64,000 nt of DNA from Agromyces flavus (GCF_900104685.1 NZ_LT629755.1:2976001-3040000); one strand, 5' to 3'. Positions 16,833 to 25,732 are shown, counted from the stretch's first letter. The notes: generated by a model from the sequence alone, not told the origin. Made by a program: numbers and translations.

Positions 16833-17582
16833 ATGACACGGATGCCGCTGCACGCGCCCTTCGTCAACCGGCACGCTCGCGCCGGCGTCTCCTTCCTCGC
16901 CGTGGCGGTGATCCTCGCGGCGACCTGCGTCTCGGTCGGCCTCGCGATCCCGGGCATCGCATCGCCGGCGTGGCGGTCCGTGGTCCAGGCGGCCACCGAC
17001 GCGCTCGGCTTCGCTGCCGTGTGGATCGCGCTCCCGCTCGGTGCCTACCTGCTCGCGACCTCGGGCTCGCCGAGCCCGTCGCGGCGCGCTCTCGCCGTTG
17101 CGATCGCGGTCGCCCTGCCGATCCTCGCGGAGTGGTCGGGCGCATCCGAATCGCCGTTCCTGATCATGCTCGCGCTGGCGGCCGCGGTCGGGGGGTACAC
17201 CCTCATCGGGCTCGGCGTCTCCGAGCAGCGCCGCGAACGGAGCCGTTCCGGTGCGGTGGATGCGCCGTTCGCCGTCGTGACACCGTATGAGGCGGTGACC
17301 GGTGGCCTCGTGCTGGCCCACGCCACGAGCTTCCTGCTGTGGTGGGTGGGCCTCGGCCTCGACCTCGCCGGCACGCTCGGACTCGGCGGCGGCGATGCCT
17401 CGCCACTCGGCGCGCTGCTCGCACTGCTCGGCGCGGCGTGCCTCTCGGCGGCCATCCTGCTGCAGCTGCGCGTGTCGAGCCCCGACGTCGCCCTGCAGGC
17501 GGACGCGGAGGGGGAGGATCCGCTGCAAGTCACCGCTCGGGAGACGGCGATCCCCGTGACCTCGACCACGGTGACCCCATAG
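16833..17582 (+). CDS. Multi-pass membrane protein, unknown
   Basis: 249 residues with about six hydrophobic segments, a basic loop (SEQRRERSRSG) in the middle and a polar, acidic C-terminal tail of 35 residues. No catalytic motif seen. The LigD-type polymerase gene starts 9 bp after its stop, so the two may be co-transcribed, though no functional link is evident. Confidence 0.65.
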   Translation: MTRMPLHAPFVNRHARAGVSFLAVAVILAATCVSVGLAIPGIASPAWRSVVQAATDALGFAAVWIALPLGAYLLATSGSPSPSRRALAVAIAVALPILAEWSGASESPFLIMLALAAAVGGYTLIGLGVSEQRRERSRSGAVDAPFAVVTPYEAVTGGLVLAHATSFLLWWVGLGLDLAGTLGLGGGDASPLGALLALLGAACLSAAILLQLRVSSPDVALQADAEGEDPLQVTARETAIPVTSTTVTP

Positions 17583-17591
17583 TGTGGTGTC

Positions 17592-18830
17592 GTGGCGGCC
17601 GCCAAGGATGACGCGGAGGTCCTCGAGATCGGGGGCCACGACGTCCGCGTGAGCCATCCGGGCAAGGTCGTCTTCCCCGAACCGGGCCTGACCAAGCTCG
17701 ACCTCGTGCGCTACTACGTCGCCGTGGCCGACGGGGCCCTGCGCGGCGCGGGCGGTCGACCGATGGTGCTCAAGCGATTCGTCAAGGGCATCGCCCAGGA
17801 GCCCTTCTTCCAGAAGCGCGTGCCCGAGAACCATCCCGACTTCATCGACACCGCGACGCTCCACTACGCGCGCGGCACGTCGGCCGAGGAGGCGGTGGTG
17901 CGGGATGCCGCCGGGCTCGCGTGGGTCGTGAACCTCGGATGCCTCGACCTCAACCCGCACCCGGTGCGCGCCGAGGACCTCGACCACCCCGATGAGCTCC
18001 GGGTCGACCTTGACCCGATGCCGGGCGTGGACTGGTCGCAGATCGTCGACGTAGCCATGATCGCGCGCGACGTGCTCGAGGACCACGGGCTCGTCGGCTG
18101 GCCCAAGACGTCCGGGTCGCGCGGCATGCACCTGCTCGTGCGCATCGCGCCCGACTGGACGTACTCCGAGGTCCGCCTCGCGGCCGAGACGCTCGCACGC
18201 GAGATCGAACGGCGAGCGCCCGGCCTCGCGACGGCGCGGTGGTGGAAGGAGGAGCGCGGCGAGAGCGTGTTCGTCGACTTCAACCAGAACGCCAAGGACC
18301 GCACCGTCGCGTCGGCGTACTCCGTGCGGCCCCTGCCCGACGCGCGCGTCTCGACCCCGCTCGACTGGAGCGAGGTGCCCACGCGGCGACCCGAGGAGTT
18401 CACGGTCACCACCGTGCTCGAGCGCTACGCCGAGCTCGGCGATCCGCACGCGGGGATCGACGACGCCGTCGGTCGCCTCGACGGGCTGCTCCGGCTCGCG
18501 GACGAGCTCGGTCCGGCCGAGAAGGCGCCGCGCGGCTCGGGCGACGGGTCGGGACGACGGCAGTCGTCGATGCCGCTCATCGAGGTCGCGCGGACCGAGA
18601 CCAAGCCCGAGGCGCTCGAGGCGCTCGACCGCTGGAAGGCCGCGCACGCCGGTGTCGTCGGACACCTGTCCCCGGCCGACGTGATGGTCGACGGCATGCG
18701 CGGGTCGAGCTCGCTCTGGTACCGGGTGCGCGTGAACCTGCAGCACGTACCCGAGGGGCAGCGACCCGAACAGGAGCCGCTGCTCGTCGACTACGACCCC
18801 TGGGAGGCCGTCCGCAACCGCGGGTCGTGA
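17592..18830 (+). CDS. Stand-alone LigD-type primase-polymerase (NHEJ polymerase domain)
   Basis: 412 residues, GTG start. It matches the LigD polymerase domain: an N-terminal VSHPGKVVFPEPGLTK, FFQKRVPENHP, the metal-binding DLDP with Asp139 and Asp141, and SGSRGMHLLV and VFVDFNQNAKDRT. These archaeo-eukaryotic primase-family enzymes fill gaps with ribo- or deoxynucleotides during end joining. Residues 300-412 are an accessory tail without ligase motifs (no KxDG), and no Ku gene lies in the window. The last 40 bp overlap the 3' end of the convergent PRC-barrel gene. Confidence 0.88.
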   Translation: MAAAKDDAEVLEIGGHDVRVSHPGKVVFPEPGLTKLDLVRYYVAVADGALRGAGGRPMVLKRFVKGIAQEPFFQKRVPENHPDFIDTATLHYARGTSAEEAVVRDAAGLAWVVNLGCLDLNPHPVRAEDLDHPDELRVDLDPMPGVDWSQIVDVAMIARDVLEDHGLVGWPKTSGSRGMHLLVRIAPDWTYSEVRLAAETLAREIERRAPGLATARWWKEERGESVFVDFNQNAKDRTVASAYSVRPLPDARVSTPLDWSEVPTRRPEEFTVTTVLERYAELGDPHAGIDDAVGRLDGLLRLADELGPAEKAPRGSGDGSGRRQSSMPLIEVARTETKPEALEALDRWKAAHAGVVGHLSPADVMVDGMRGSSSLWYRVRVNLQHVPEGQRPEQEPLLVDYDPWEAVRNRGS

Positions 18831-19141
18831 CGCTCGAACCCGTCGCGGAGCACGACGCGCTGGACGTCGATCATCGCGACGTCGTGCCAGGCCGCGAGGA
18901 ACAGCCCGCGATGCACCCGGCGCAGGTAGTGCGCGATGGGCCAGGGCGCGTTGACGTCGGTGCGCTCGTACCCCCACATCGACGCGCGGCTGCGTGGGCT
19001 CACGAGCAGGCCGACCAGGCGCGGCTCGGCGAGCAGTTGCCCGGGCGCGCCGTCGAGGGCGAAGCGCGCGTCGACGACCGCGCCGATGTGCGCGCCGGAC
19101 TCGTCGACGACCTCGGCCCCGAGCACCTCACTCAGGATCAT
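18791..19141 (-). CDS. PRC-barrel-like protein
   Basis: 116 residues starting MILSEVLGAEVVDESGAHIG, a PRC-barrel opening (LGxxVVDxxGxxxG). It is the last gene of a leftward set: lipoprotein, NRAMP transporter, second PRC-like protein, this one. It overlaps the preceding gene by 14 bp and the convergent polymerase gene by 40 bp. Paired PRC-barrel proteins next to a cation transporter suggest accessory or gating roles (inference). Confidence 0.75.
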   Translation of the reverse strand: MILSEVLGAEVVDESGAHIGAVVDARFALDGAPGQLLAEPRLVGLLVSPRSRASMWGYERTDVNAPWPIAHYLRRVHRGLFLAAWHDVAMIDVQRVVLRDGFERHDPRLRTASQGS

Positions 19142-19520
19142 GTCGCCCTCCCGGGATGCGTCCGATCACGTGCTCGCTGACCCAGCGCTCGACCCAGGTC
19201 GCGTCGAGCCGGTCACCCGCGACTCCCACGTGCAGCACCGTCCCGACGCCGGAGACGAGGCGCCACGGGATCCGCATGCGACGCGACGCCGGTGGGCTTC
19301 CGCCGAAGATGCGGGTGGGCAGCTCGATGCCGACGAGCAGGTCGGCGATCGTCGGTGGCGCGGCATCCGGCGCGATCGCGGCCCCCGGCTCGACCCCCGC
19401 GAGCTCGACGTCGGAGACGACCGACACCGGCACCCCGTCGCGGTCGAGGATCTGCCGGTCGAGCAGGTGCAGCTGCGCGTCGATCACGCGCCCCGCCGGC
19501 CGCGGCATCCGCTCGCTCAT
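19128..19520 (-). CDS. PRC-barrel-like accessory protein of the NRAMP transporter
   Basis: 130 residues; N-terminal AGRVIDAQLHLLDRQILD and GVPVSVVSDVEL resemble a divergent PRC-barrel, followed by a basic C-terminal half (RRMRIPWRLVSGVG). Its ATG overlaps the transporter stop (ATGA at 19517-19520), which implies coupled production with the transporter. It may sense the metal or dock on the transporter; no metal ligands are obvious. Confidence 0.7.
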   Translation of the reverse strand: MSERMPRPAGRVIDAQLHLLDRQILDRDGVPVSVVSDVELAGVEPGAAIAPDAAPPTIADLLVGIELPTRIFGGSPPASRRMRIPWRLVSGVGTVLHVGVAGDRLDATWVERWVSEHVIGRIPGGRHDPE

Positions 19521-20746
19521 GCGCCCGCTCCCGTCACGATCAGCAGTGGGATGGCGGCGAGCGCCGCCACCAGGATGATGACGAGGTACACCATCGCGAT
19601 CGCGTTCATGCCGCGGCCGTTCACGTGCTCGCCCATGTACTCGGGGTCGTTCGCGACGAGGAGGATCGGGAGGTACGTGAGCGGGAGCGCGACCGCCGAG
19701 AACACGACGGAGATCTCGGTCACGGCGATGGGATCGACCCCGGTGGCCAGGATGCCGATCGCGATCAGCAGCACCACGATCATGGCCACGTGGAACCGCG
19801 CCGCCTGGGCTGGACGCCGGAACTTGCCCCACGACCATCCGAGGTACTGCGCGAGCGTGTAGCCCGTCGAGAGCGTGGTCTCGAGCGCGGCGCCGAAGGT
19901 CGCGGCCAGGATGCCGACGATCGCGAAGCTCAGGAGCAGCATCCCGCCGGCCTCGGCGACGGGCAGCACCACCTGGCTGAGCGAGGTGACCCCGATCGAC
20001 TGCGGCAGCAGCACCACCGCTGCGCAGCCGGCGATCGCGAGCGAGAGCAGGCCGCCGAGGGGGAAGCCGACGAGCACGTTGGCGCGCGACGTGGCGAGGT
20101 CCTTGCGCGTCCAGCCCTCCTCGACCGCGCCGGAGGAGAAGAAGAACACCTCGTAGGGCGTCATCGCGGCACCGAACAGCGCGACGGCGTAGAACCAGTA
20201 CGTCGCGACCGGCTCGCTGTCGGGGACCGTCGGCCGAATCGCCTGGTCGAGCAGCGCTCCCCAGTCGGGCGAGAGCATGAACAGCGCGACCCCGAACGCG
20301 ATCAGTGCGAGCCCCAGGAGCCCGGTGACGTTCTCGAGCAGGCTGAACTTCGCGCGCCACACCACGATCCACACGCCGAAGGCGGCGACGGGGATCCACC
20401 ATCCCGGTCCGACGGAGGTTGCGAGCTGCAGTGAGAGGGCGACGCCGCCGACTTCAGCCGTGACCGTGAGCAGCGTGATGAGGAACGACGCGGCGAGATT
20501 CGCGAGGCCCGCCCTCGGGCCGAGGCGCTCGCGAATCACCTCGAACGTCGCACGCCCGCTCACCGCCGCGACCCGGCCCGACATCTGCGCGTACACGCAG
20601 ATGCCGATGACGCCGACGATGACCACCCACGCGAGGCCCAGCCCGAACCGCGACCCGACGACGGCGTTCGTGACGAGGTCCCCGATGTCGACGAAGCCGC
20701 CGATCGCCGTGAGGATGCCGAGCGCGACGGCGAAGATCCGGCTCAC
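19517..20746 (-). CDS. NRAMP-family divalent-metal transporter with non-canonical metal site
   Basis: 409 residues, GTG start overlapping the lipoprotein stop (GTGA). Eleven or so hydrophobic segments follow the NRAMP fold. The TM1 metal motif normally reads DPGN; here it is DIGD (GGFVDIGDLVTN). The TM6 motif normally reads MPH; here it is TPY (GAAMTPYEVFFFSS), so the conserved metal-binding methionine is Thr. Loss of this Met is a feature of NRAMP-related magnesium transporters, so the substrate may be Mg2+ or another hard cation and not Mn2+/Fe2+ (inference). Confidence 0.85.
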   Translation of the reverse strand: MSRIFAVALGILTAIGGFVDIGDLVTNAVVGSRFGLGLAWVVIVGVIGICVYAQMSGRVAAVSGRATFEVIRERLGPRAGLANLAASFLITLLTVTAEVGGVALSLQLATSVGPGWWIPVAAFGVWIVVWRAKFSLLENVTGLLGLALIAFGVALFMLSPDWGALLDQAIRPTVPDSEPVATYWFYAVALFGAAMTPYEVFFFSSGAVEEGWTRKDLATSRANVLVGFPLGGLLSLAIAGCAAVVLLPQSIGVTSLSQVVLPVAEAGGMLLLSFAIVGILAATFGAALETTLSTGYTLAQYLGWSWGKFRRPAQAARFHVAMIVVLLIAIGILATGVDPIAVTEISVVFSAVALPLTYLPILLVANDPEYMGEHVNGRGMNAIAMVYLVIILVAALAAIPLLIVTGAGA

Positions 20747-21219
20747 GGGCGGCCCTCGCGGGTGAGCGCACGCAGTGCGTCCTCCGCCGCGGCGACCCGG
20801 TCGGCGGCCTCGGCGGTGTCCCCCACGCCGCCGAGCGCGTCCACCGCCGCGTCGAGCGCACGCACGGTCTCGTCGAGCGCGTCGAGCGCCTCCGAGCGAC
20901 GGCCCGCCTCGGTCTGGTCGGCGACGTCCAGCATCGCGACCGTGCGGGCCGCGTCGGCCGCCTCGCGGCGTGCATCCTCGGCGGCCGTGAGCGCGGTCGG
21001 CCGGAAGGTCCGGCCGTCGGCATCCTGCTCGAGCGCGAGGCCCGCGGTGGCGGTCGCGGCGACGGCCTGGTCGATCGCATCGGCGACCTGGTCGGCCGCG
21101 CCGGTGCATCCGGTCATCGCGAGTGCCACGACGAACAGGCCGGCTGCGGCGGCCGCGCGCGACAGCTGACGCGGCCGCGGGTCCACGCGCCGGGCCCGTC
21201 GATCGCGATGGCGCCCCAC
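20743..21219 (-). CDS. Predicted lipoprotein, helical, first gene of NRAMP operon
   Basis: 158 residues from a GTG start, with a basic N-region, hydrophobic core AAAAAGLFVVALAM and lipobox MTGC (Cys at about 38). The mature part is Ala/Asp-rich and heptad-like (RAAEDALRAL), probably a helical bundle outside the membrane. It overlaps the transporter start by 4 bp, so it may be a periplasmic partner. No family recognised. A later Met start would shorten the N-region. Confidence 0.7.
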   Translation of the reverse strand: MGRHRDRRARRVDPRPRQLSRAAAAAGLFVVALAMTGCTGAADQVADAIDQAVAATATAGLALEQDADGRTFRPTALTAAEDARREAADAARTVAMLDVADQTEAGRRSEALDALDETVRALDAAVDALGGVGDTAEAADRVAAAEDALRALTREGRP

Positions 21220-21304
21220 ATCGCGACGCTATCGCGCGAACCGGGCTTCCCGGACGGGCTTGACGCGTGTCGCTCGCGGCGTCGGATCGCCGGCGGGTTC
21301 GTCC

Positions 21305-21907
21305 CTAGTCGACCGCCGGGTCCGCAGCACGCGGCGCGAACGCCGCGTGGAAGAGCGCCCACGCGCGTCGCGCCGTGACCGGGCGGTCGGCGGCATCGGT
21401 TCGGCCGAGCACCCCGGCGAGCATCGAGATCGCGAGCAGCACGTCGGCGGCCTCGACGTGGTCGCCGAGGCGTCCTGCGGCGCGCTCGCGCTCGACGGCG
21501 GTCGCGGTGATCGCCTGCACGCGTGCGCCGAGCCGCTCGACGCGCGGATCGTGCGGGTGGGCCTGGATGAGGTCGATGAGTCCTGTCGAGACGAGTGCCT
21601 GCGCGATCACGCGATCGAGCAGGTCGTCGAGCGGCGTCGCCGAATCGGCCACGGCGGCTTCGAGCTCGTCGACGTTGGCGTCGAAGACGGCGATCGCGAG
21701 GGCGAGCCGATCGGGGAAGTGGCGGTACAGGCTCCCCTGCCCGACGCCGGCGCGCTTCGCGACCGCCGAGAAGGGGGCGGCGAGGCCGTCCTCGGCGAAG
21801 ATCTCGCGGGCTGCGGCGATGAGCGCTCGGCGGTTCGCCGGACCCGCGCTCGGCCCGAGGTTGGGCTTGCGCAGGGCGGGACCTCGGTCCTTCCGACTCT
21901 CGGGCAC
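21305..21907 (-). CDS. TetR/AcrR-family repressor
   Basis: 200 residues from the GTG at 21907; a TTG at 21931 would add eight residues but falls inside the operator candidate. The N-terminal HTH reads NRRALIAAAREIFAEDGLAAPFSAVAKRAGVGQGSLYRHFPDRLAL, the TetR pattern. The ligand domain is unremarkable. It is divergent from the SDR gene with a perfect palindrome between them, so it likely represses itself and the SDR gene. Confidence 0.9.
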   Translation of the reverse strand: MPESRKDRGPALRKPNLGPSAGPANRRALIAAAREIFAEDGLAAPFSAVAKRAGVGQGSLYRHFPDRLALAIAVFDANVDELEAAVADSATPLDDLLDRVIAQALVSTGLIDLIQAHPHDPRVERLGARVQAITATAVERERAAGRLGDHVEAADVLLAISMLAGVLGRTDAADRPVTARRAWALFHAAFAPRAADPAVD

Positions 21908-21922
21908 GGATGTTACGTTACT

Positions 21923-21942
21923 ACCGGACAAGGTTGTCCGGT
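21923..21942. promoter_or_regulatory. TetR operator candidate
   Basis: Perfect 9-bp inverted repeat ACCGGACAA-GG-TTGTCCGGT in the spacer between the divergent tetR and SDR genes, partly covering the AT-richer promoter region (GTTACGTTAC). Palindromes of this size next to a tetR gene are normally its autoregulatory site. Confidence 0.7.
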
Positions 21943-21984
21943 GCCTCGTGCCCGCGGGGCGCCCCCCTCCCAGAAGGACCCCTG

Positions 21985-23073
21985 ATGAGCACCGCCACCC
22001 CCCTCACCGCCGACTCCTCCATCAAGACCTGGCTCGCCGATCCCGTCGGCGGACCGATCATCCGCGACCTCCTCGCGCAGGCCGGCCAGGACGCCGACGT
22101 ACTTCGCCCGGTGCACCGGCTCGCGCTCAAGCGGCTCGTCACGCTCAGCAAGGGCCAGTTCTCGCAGGAGCTGGTCGACCGGCTCGTCGCGCGGGCGGCC
22201 GCGGGCGACGTGCCGGCCGCGGCCGATGCGGCGGATGGCGCGACCGCCGCATCCGCGGCATCCGACGCCGACGCCTCCGCCGCGTCCGACGCGGCTGCGG
22301 TCGAGCGCCCCGAATGGTCCGAGCGCATCGACCAGGGCCGGTTCACCGGCAAGACCGTCATCGTGACGGGCGCCGGTTCGGGCATCGGCCGCGCCACGGC
22401 CTCGCGCATCGCGCGCGAAGGCGGTCGCGTGATCGCGGTCGACGTCTCGCAGGAGCGCCTCGACGACTTCACCGCCGAGCACCCCGACGCCGAGGTCGTC
22501 GCGCTCGTCGCCGACATCTCCGACGACGCCAAGGTCGCCGAGATCGTCGCCGCCGCCGGCGACCGCGTCGACGGCCTCGCGAACATCGCCGGGATCATGG
22601 ACGACATGACGCCCATCGGCGAGCTCGACGACGCCGTCTGGGAGCGCGTGATGCGCGTCAACGTGGACGGAACGATGAAGCTCATGCGCGCGGTCGTGCC
22701 CGCCATGCTCGCGCAGGGGCACGGGTCGATCGTCAACACCGCATCCGAGGCGGCCCTGCGAGGCTCTGCGGCCGGCGTGGCCTACACGGCGTCGAAGCAC
22801 GCCGTCGTGGGTCTCACGAAGTCGACCGCGTTCATGTACGGCCCGAGCGGCCTGCGCGTGAATGCCGTCGCGCCCGGCCCGACCATCACCAACATCGAGG
22901 CGACCTTCGCGTCGCCGCTGGGTGCGCAGCGCGTGCGCCAGGCGATGGCGGTGCTGCCGGATGCCGCGGAGGCCGAGGCGCTGGCGGCGTCGATCACGTT
23001 CCTGCTCTCCGATGACGGCGTCAACATCAACGGCGTCGTGCTCGCGTCGGACGGCGGCTGGTCGGCCGCCTGA
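21985..23073 (+). CDS. Short-chain dehydrogenase/reductase with N-terminal helical extension
   Basis: 362 residues from ATG 21985 (GAAGGA upstream). Residues 120-362 form a complete classical SDR: cofactor motif TGAGSGIG at 128-135, NIAG, and Tyr267-x3-Lys271 (YTASK), ending in the quinone/dehydrogenase-like SDGGWSA. The first 60 residues (SIKTWLADPVGGPIIRDLL and LALKRLVTLSKGQF) form a separate helical module, joined by an Ala/Asp linker at 75-105. The divergent TetR repressor probably controls it. Substrate unknown. Confidence 0.88.
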   Translation: MSTATPLTADSSIKTWLADPVGGPIIRDLLAQAGQDADVLRPVHRLALKRLVTLSKGQFSQELVDRLVARAAAGDVPAAADAADGATAASAASDADASAASDAAAVERPEWSERIDQGRFTGKTVIVTGAGSGIGRATASRIAREGGRVIAVDVSQERLDDFTAEHPDAEVVALVADISDDAKVAEIVAAAGDRVDGLANIAGIMDDMTPIGELDDAVWERVMRVNVDGTMKLMRAVVPAMLAQGHGSIVNTASEAALRGSAAGVAYTASKHAVVGLTKSTAFMYGPSGLRVNAVAPGPTITNIEATFASPLGAQRVRQAMAVLPDAAEAEALAASITFLLSDDGVNINGVVLASDGGWSAA

Positions 23074-23131
23074 CGCCTGCGGTGGTCGAGCGACCCCGCT
23101 GCTCGGCCACCGACCGTGGCAGCATGGTGCG

Positions 23132-24160
23132 ATGAGCGCGAAGCGGATCCTGTTCATCGGCGGCAGCGGTGTCATCAGCTCGGCGTGCGTCGCGCGCGCC
23201 GTCGAGGTCGGGCACGACGTGACCGTGCTGAACCGAGGCGGTTCGTCGAGCCTGCGACCACTGCCCGCCGACGTGCGACAGGTGGTCGGAGACATCCGCG
23301 ACCCCGACTCGGTGCGGGCGGCGCTCGCGGCCGGCACGGCCGACGAACTCGAGTTCGACGTCGTGTGCGAGTTCCTCGCGTTCACGCCCGAGCACGTGCA
23401 GGCCGACCTCGACCTCTTCGAGGGTCGCATCGGGCAGTACGTCTTCATCAGCTCGGCGTCGGCGTATCAGACACCGCCGAGCCGGCTCCCGGTGACCGAG
23501 TCGACGCCGCTCGTCAACCCGTTCTGGCAGTACTCGCGCGACAAGATCGCCTGCGAGGACCTGCTGGTCGCCGCGGTTCGCGAGCGCGGGTTCCCCGCGA
23601 CGATCGTGCGGCCGTCGCACACCTACGACCGCACCCTGCTGCCCACGACGGGCCACTGGACCGACATCGCGCGGATGCGCGCCGGCAAGCCCGTCGTGGT
23701 GCACGGCGACGGCACCAGCCTCTGGACCATCACGCACCACGGCGACTTCGCCGTCGCGTTCGTGGGCCTCCTCGGCGACCCGCGGGCCGTCGGAGACACC
23801 TTCCACATCACGGGCGATCACGCCCCGACCTGGAACCAGATCTACGGATGGCTCGCCGAGGCCGCCGGCGTCGACGAGCCGCAGCTCGTGCACGTGGCAT
23901 CCGAGACCATCGCAGCCGTCCACCCCGACTGGGGCCCCGGCCTGCTCGGCGACAAGGCGCATTCGATGGTGTTCGACAACGCCAAGGTCACGGCGATCGT
24001 GCCCGACTTCCGCACCACGATCACGTTCGACGAGGGCGCCCACCGGATCATCGAGTTCTACGACGCGCACCCCGACCTCCAGCGCATCGACCCCGAGGCG
24101 GATGCCGCGTTCGAGCGAATCCTCGCACTGCCGCGCGGACCGGTCGCGACGACGTCCTGA
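23132..24160 (+). CDS. NAD-dependent epimerase/dehydratase family protein
   Basis: 342 residues. Rossmann motif FIGGSGVIS at 8-16 (GGxGxxx), SSASAYQT strand and the active-site YSRDK with Tyr and Lys. Extended SDR fold, close to the isoflavone-reductase/NAD-epimerase group acting on nucleotide sugars or similar. The gene is 58 bp after the SDR gene and may be co-transcribed. Residues LRPL at 45-48 replace the usual acidic residue that binds the adenosine ribose, so cofactor preference is uncertain. Confidence 0.85.
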   Translation: MSAKRILFIGGSGVISSACVARAVEVGHDVTVLNRGGSSSLRPLPADVRQVVGDIRDPDSVRAALAAGTADELEFDVVCEFLAFTPEHVQADLDLFEGRIGQYVFISSASAYQTPPSRLPVTESTPLVNPFWQYSRDKIACEDLLVAAVRERGFPATIVRPSHTYDRTLLPTTGHWTDIARMRAGKPVVVHGDGTSLWTITHHGDFAVAFVGLLGDPRAVGDTFHITGDHAPTWNQIYGWLAEAAGVDEPQLVHVASETIAAVHPDWGPGLLGDKAHSMVFDNAKVTAIVPDFRTTITFDEGAHRIIEFYDAHPDLQRIDPEADAAFERILALPRGPVATTS

Positions 24161-24233
24161 GCGCCCGGTACGAAGTGGGTGCGGAGCGTGCACCCCGGGG
24201 TTAGCCTGTCGGCACGAGGTGAAAGGGGACACC

Positions 24234-24404
24234 ATGACCAGCTTCGTCGACCCGCTCGAGGGCCCATTCGACAAGGGCCGTCTCGCGGAATCCGAGTTCT
24301 GGGAGGAGCTCGAGGAGGAGGGCGTCGGCGAGGACGACACCGGCTACGTCGCAGAGGAGGTCGCCGACCCCGAGGACGACGCCGAGGAGTTCGGCGGCCG
24401 CTGA
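24234..24404 (+). CDS. Small acidic hypothetical protein
   Basis: 56 residues with AAAGGGGA before the ATG. About one third of residues are Asp or Glu (EFWEELEEEGVGEDD). No fold recognised. It is a separate gene 73 bp after the epimerase gene and convergent with ltrA. Reminiscent of small acidic proteins in related genomes, but no function can be assigned. Confidence 0.55.
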   Translation: MTSFVDPLEGPFDKGRLAESEFWEELEEEGVGEDDTGYVAEEVADPEDDAEEFGGR

Positions 24405-24442
24405 CTCGGCCCGAACGTCCCACGCCGGGATCGACGGACGGC

Positions 24443-25639
24443 TCAGCCGCCCTCCGGCGCACGGCGCGCCATCCGCTCGACGGTCTCACCCGCCGCGGTC
24501 GCGACGAGCACGAGCGTGGCGAGGGAGCCCGTCGAGAGCGGATCGAGGAACGGGCTGAACGCGGCGACGATCACGACGCCCGCGATCCCGGCCAGCTGTG
24601 CGCGGATCCACCGGCGCTCGAGCACGCGCCGGAACAGCACGGTCCCCACGAGGAACAGCATCGGCCCGCCGAGCACCGTCACGACCGCGGCGACGCTCTG
24701 CTCATGGGGGTGTCCGAGCACCTCCTTGTCGCCCACGCCCAGCAGCACGATGCCGGCCACGATGAGCAGGTGCACCCACGAGTACGCGGTCCGCGCCATC
24801 CGACCCGGCGTGTCGGCCGCCTCGATCGCCTCGGAGCCGATCCGTTCGCCGTGGTCGAAGTAGATCCACCAGCACGCGGCGGCCGCGACGAACGCGGCGA
24901 CCACCGCGATGACGCGTTCGGTCGAGGACTCCTCCGAGGCGAACTCGAATCCGGTGACGAGCAGTCCCTCGCCGAGCGCGATGAGCACGAACAGCGCGGC
25001 GCGCTCGGCGATGTGCGCCCCGGAGACGTCCCACCGGCCGATCTCCATCCGCCCACGACCCGGCACCGGGTATCCCAGGATGCTGCCCGTCAGCTCGAGT
25101 CCCAGTGCCGCAGCCCAGAACGGCAGCTGCAGCGGCAACGGCAGCAACGCGCCGGTGATCCACAGCGCCGAGCCGGGGATCGCCCAGATGAGCACGTTGC
25201 CGAAGTCGTGCGACACGTCGGCGGAGTGGCGTGAGGTCGCCCACACCATGAACACCGCGCGTCCGAGCTTCAGCAGGATGTACGCGAGTGCGAAGGTCCA
25301 GGCACGATCTCCGAAGGCCTCGGCGATCGCGGCGCTCATGAGGAACGCGAGGAAGGTGAAGCCGATGACCGTGACGCGCACGGGCAGTTTCACCGGATCC
25401 AGCCAGTTGGTGACCCACGTGGTCGACACCCACGCCCACCACAGCGCGATCACCATGATGACCCCCTCGAGGGCGCCGAGCGGGGTCTGGTTCTCGTACA
25501 GGTAGGCGGCGAGCTGGTTGAGCCCGAACACGAAGACGAGGTCGAAGAACAGCTCGACGTACGTGACCCGTTGGGCTCGCTCGGTGTCGGCGGGGCGCAG
25601 CACGTCAGGGCGGAGTCCGAAGGCCATGCGGTTCATCAT
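24443..25639 (-). CDS. Low-temperature-requirement protein A (LtrA) family membrane protein
   Basis: 398 residues from the ATG at 25639; two more Met codons follow at once. The signature TYVELFFDLVFVFGLNQLA opens the protein and a second characteristic stretch AERAALFVLIALGEGLL lies mid-way. About ten membrane segments. LtrA was named for cold sensitivity in Listeria; the molecular role is unknown. Divergent from the DUF305 lipoprotein gene. Confidence 0.88.
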   Translation of the reverse strand: MMNRMAFGLRPDVLRPADTERAQRVTYVELFFDLVFVFGLNQLAAYLYENQTPLGALEGVIMVIALWWAWVSTTWVTNWLDPVKLPVRVTVIGFTFLAFLMSAAIAEAFGDRAWTFALAYILLKLGRAVFMVWATSRHSADVSHDFGNVLIWAIPGSALWITGALLPLPLQLPFWAAALGLELTGSILGYPVPGRGRMEIGRWDVSGAHIAERAALFVLIALGEGLLVTGFEFASEESSTERVIAVVAAFVAAAACWWIYFDHGERIGSEAIEAADTPGRMARTAYSWVHLLIVAGIVLLGVGDKEVLGHPHEQSVAAVVTVLGGPMLFLVGTVLFRRVLERRWIRAQLAGIAGVVIVAAFSPFLDPLSTGSLATLVLVATAAGETVERMARRAPEGG

Positions 25640-25732
25640 GCACCCCGGGAGTCGGGCTGCGGTGGCGGTGGCGTGAGCGGCGCCGATCCCGTTATATGGA
25701 CGTGCAGGTCGGTGCGGACACGAAGGAGTGGA

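Noticed and set aside
19521..20402. Rightward and leftward frames overlapping the NRAMP gene
   Set aside because: Composition (Arg/Ala-rich) and absence of motifs show they are shadows; only 19128-19520 is used for the PRC-like gene.
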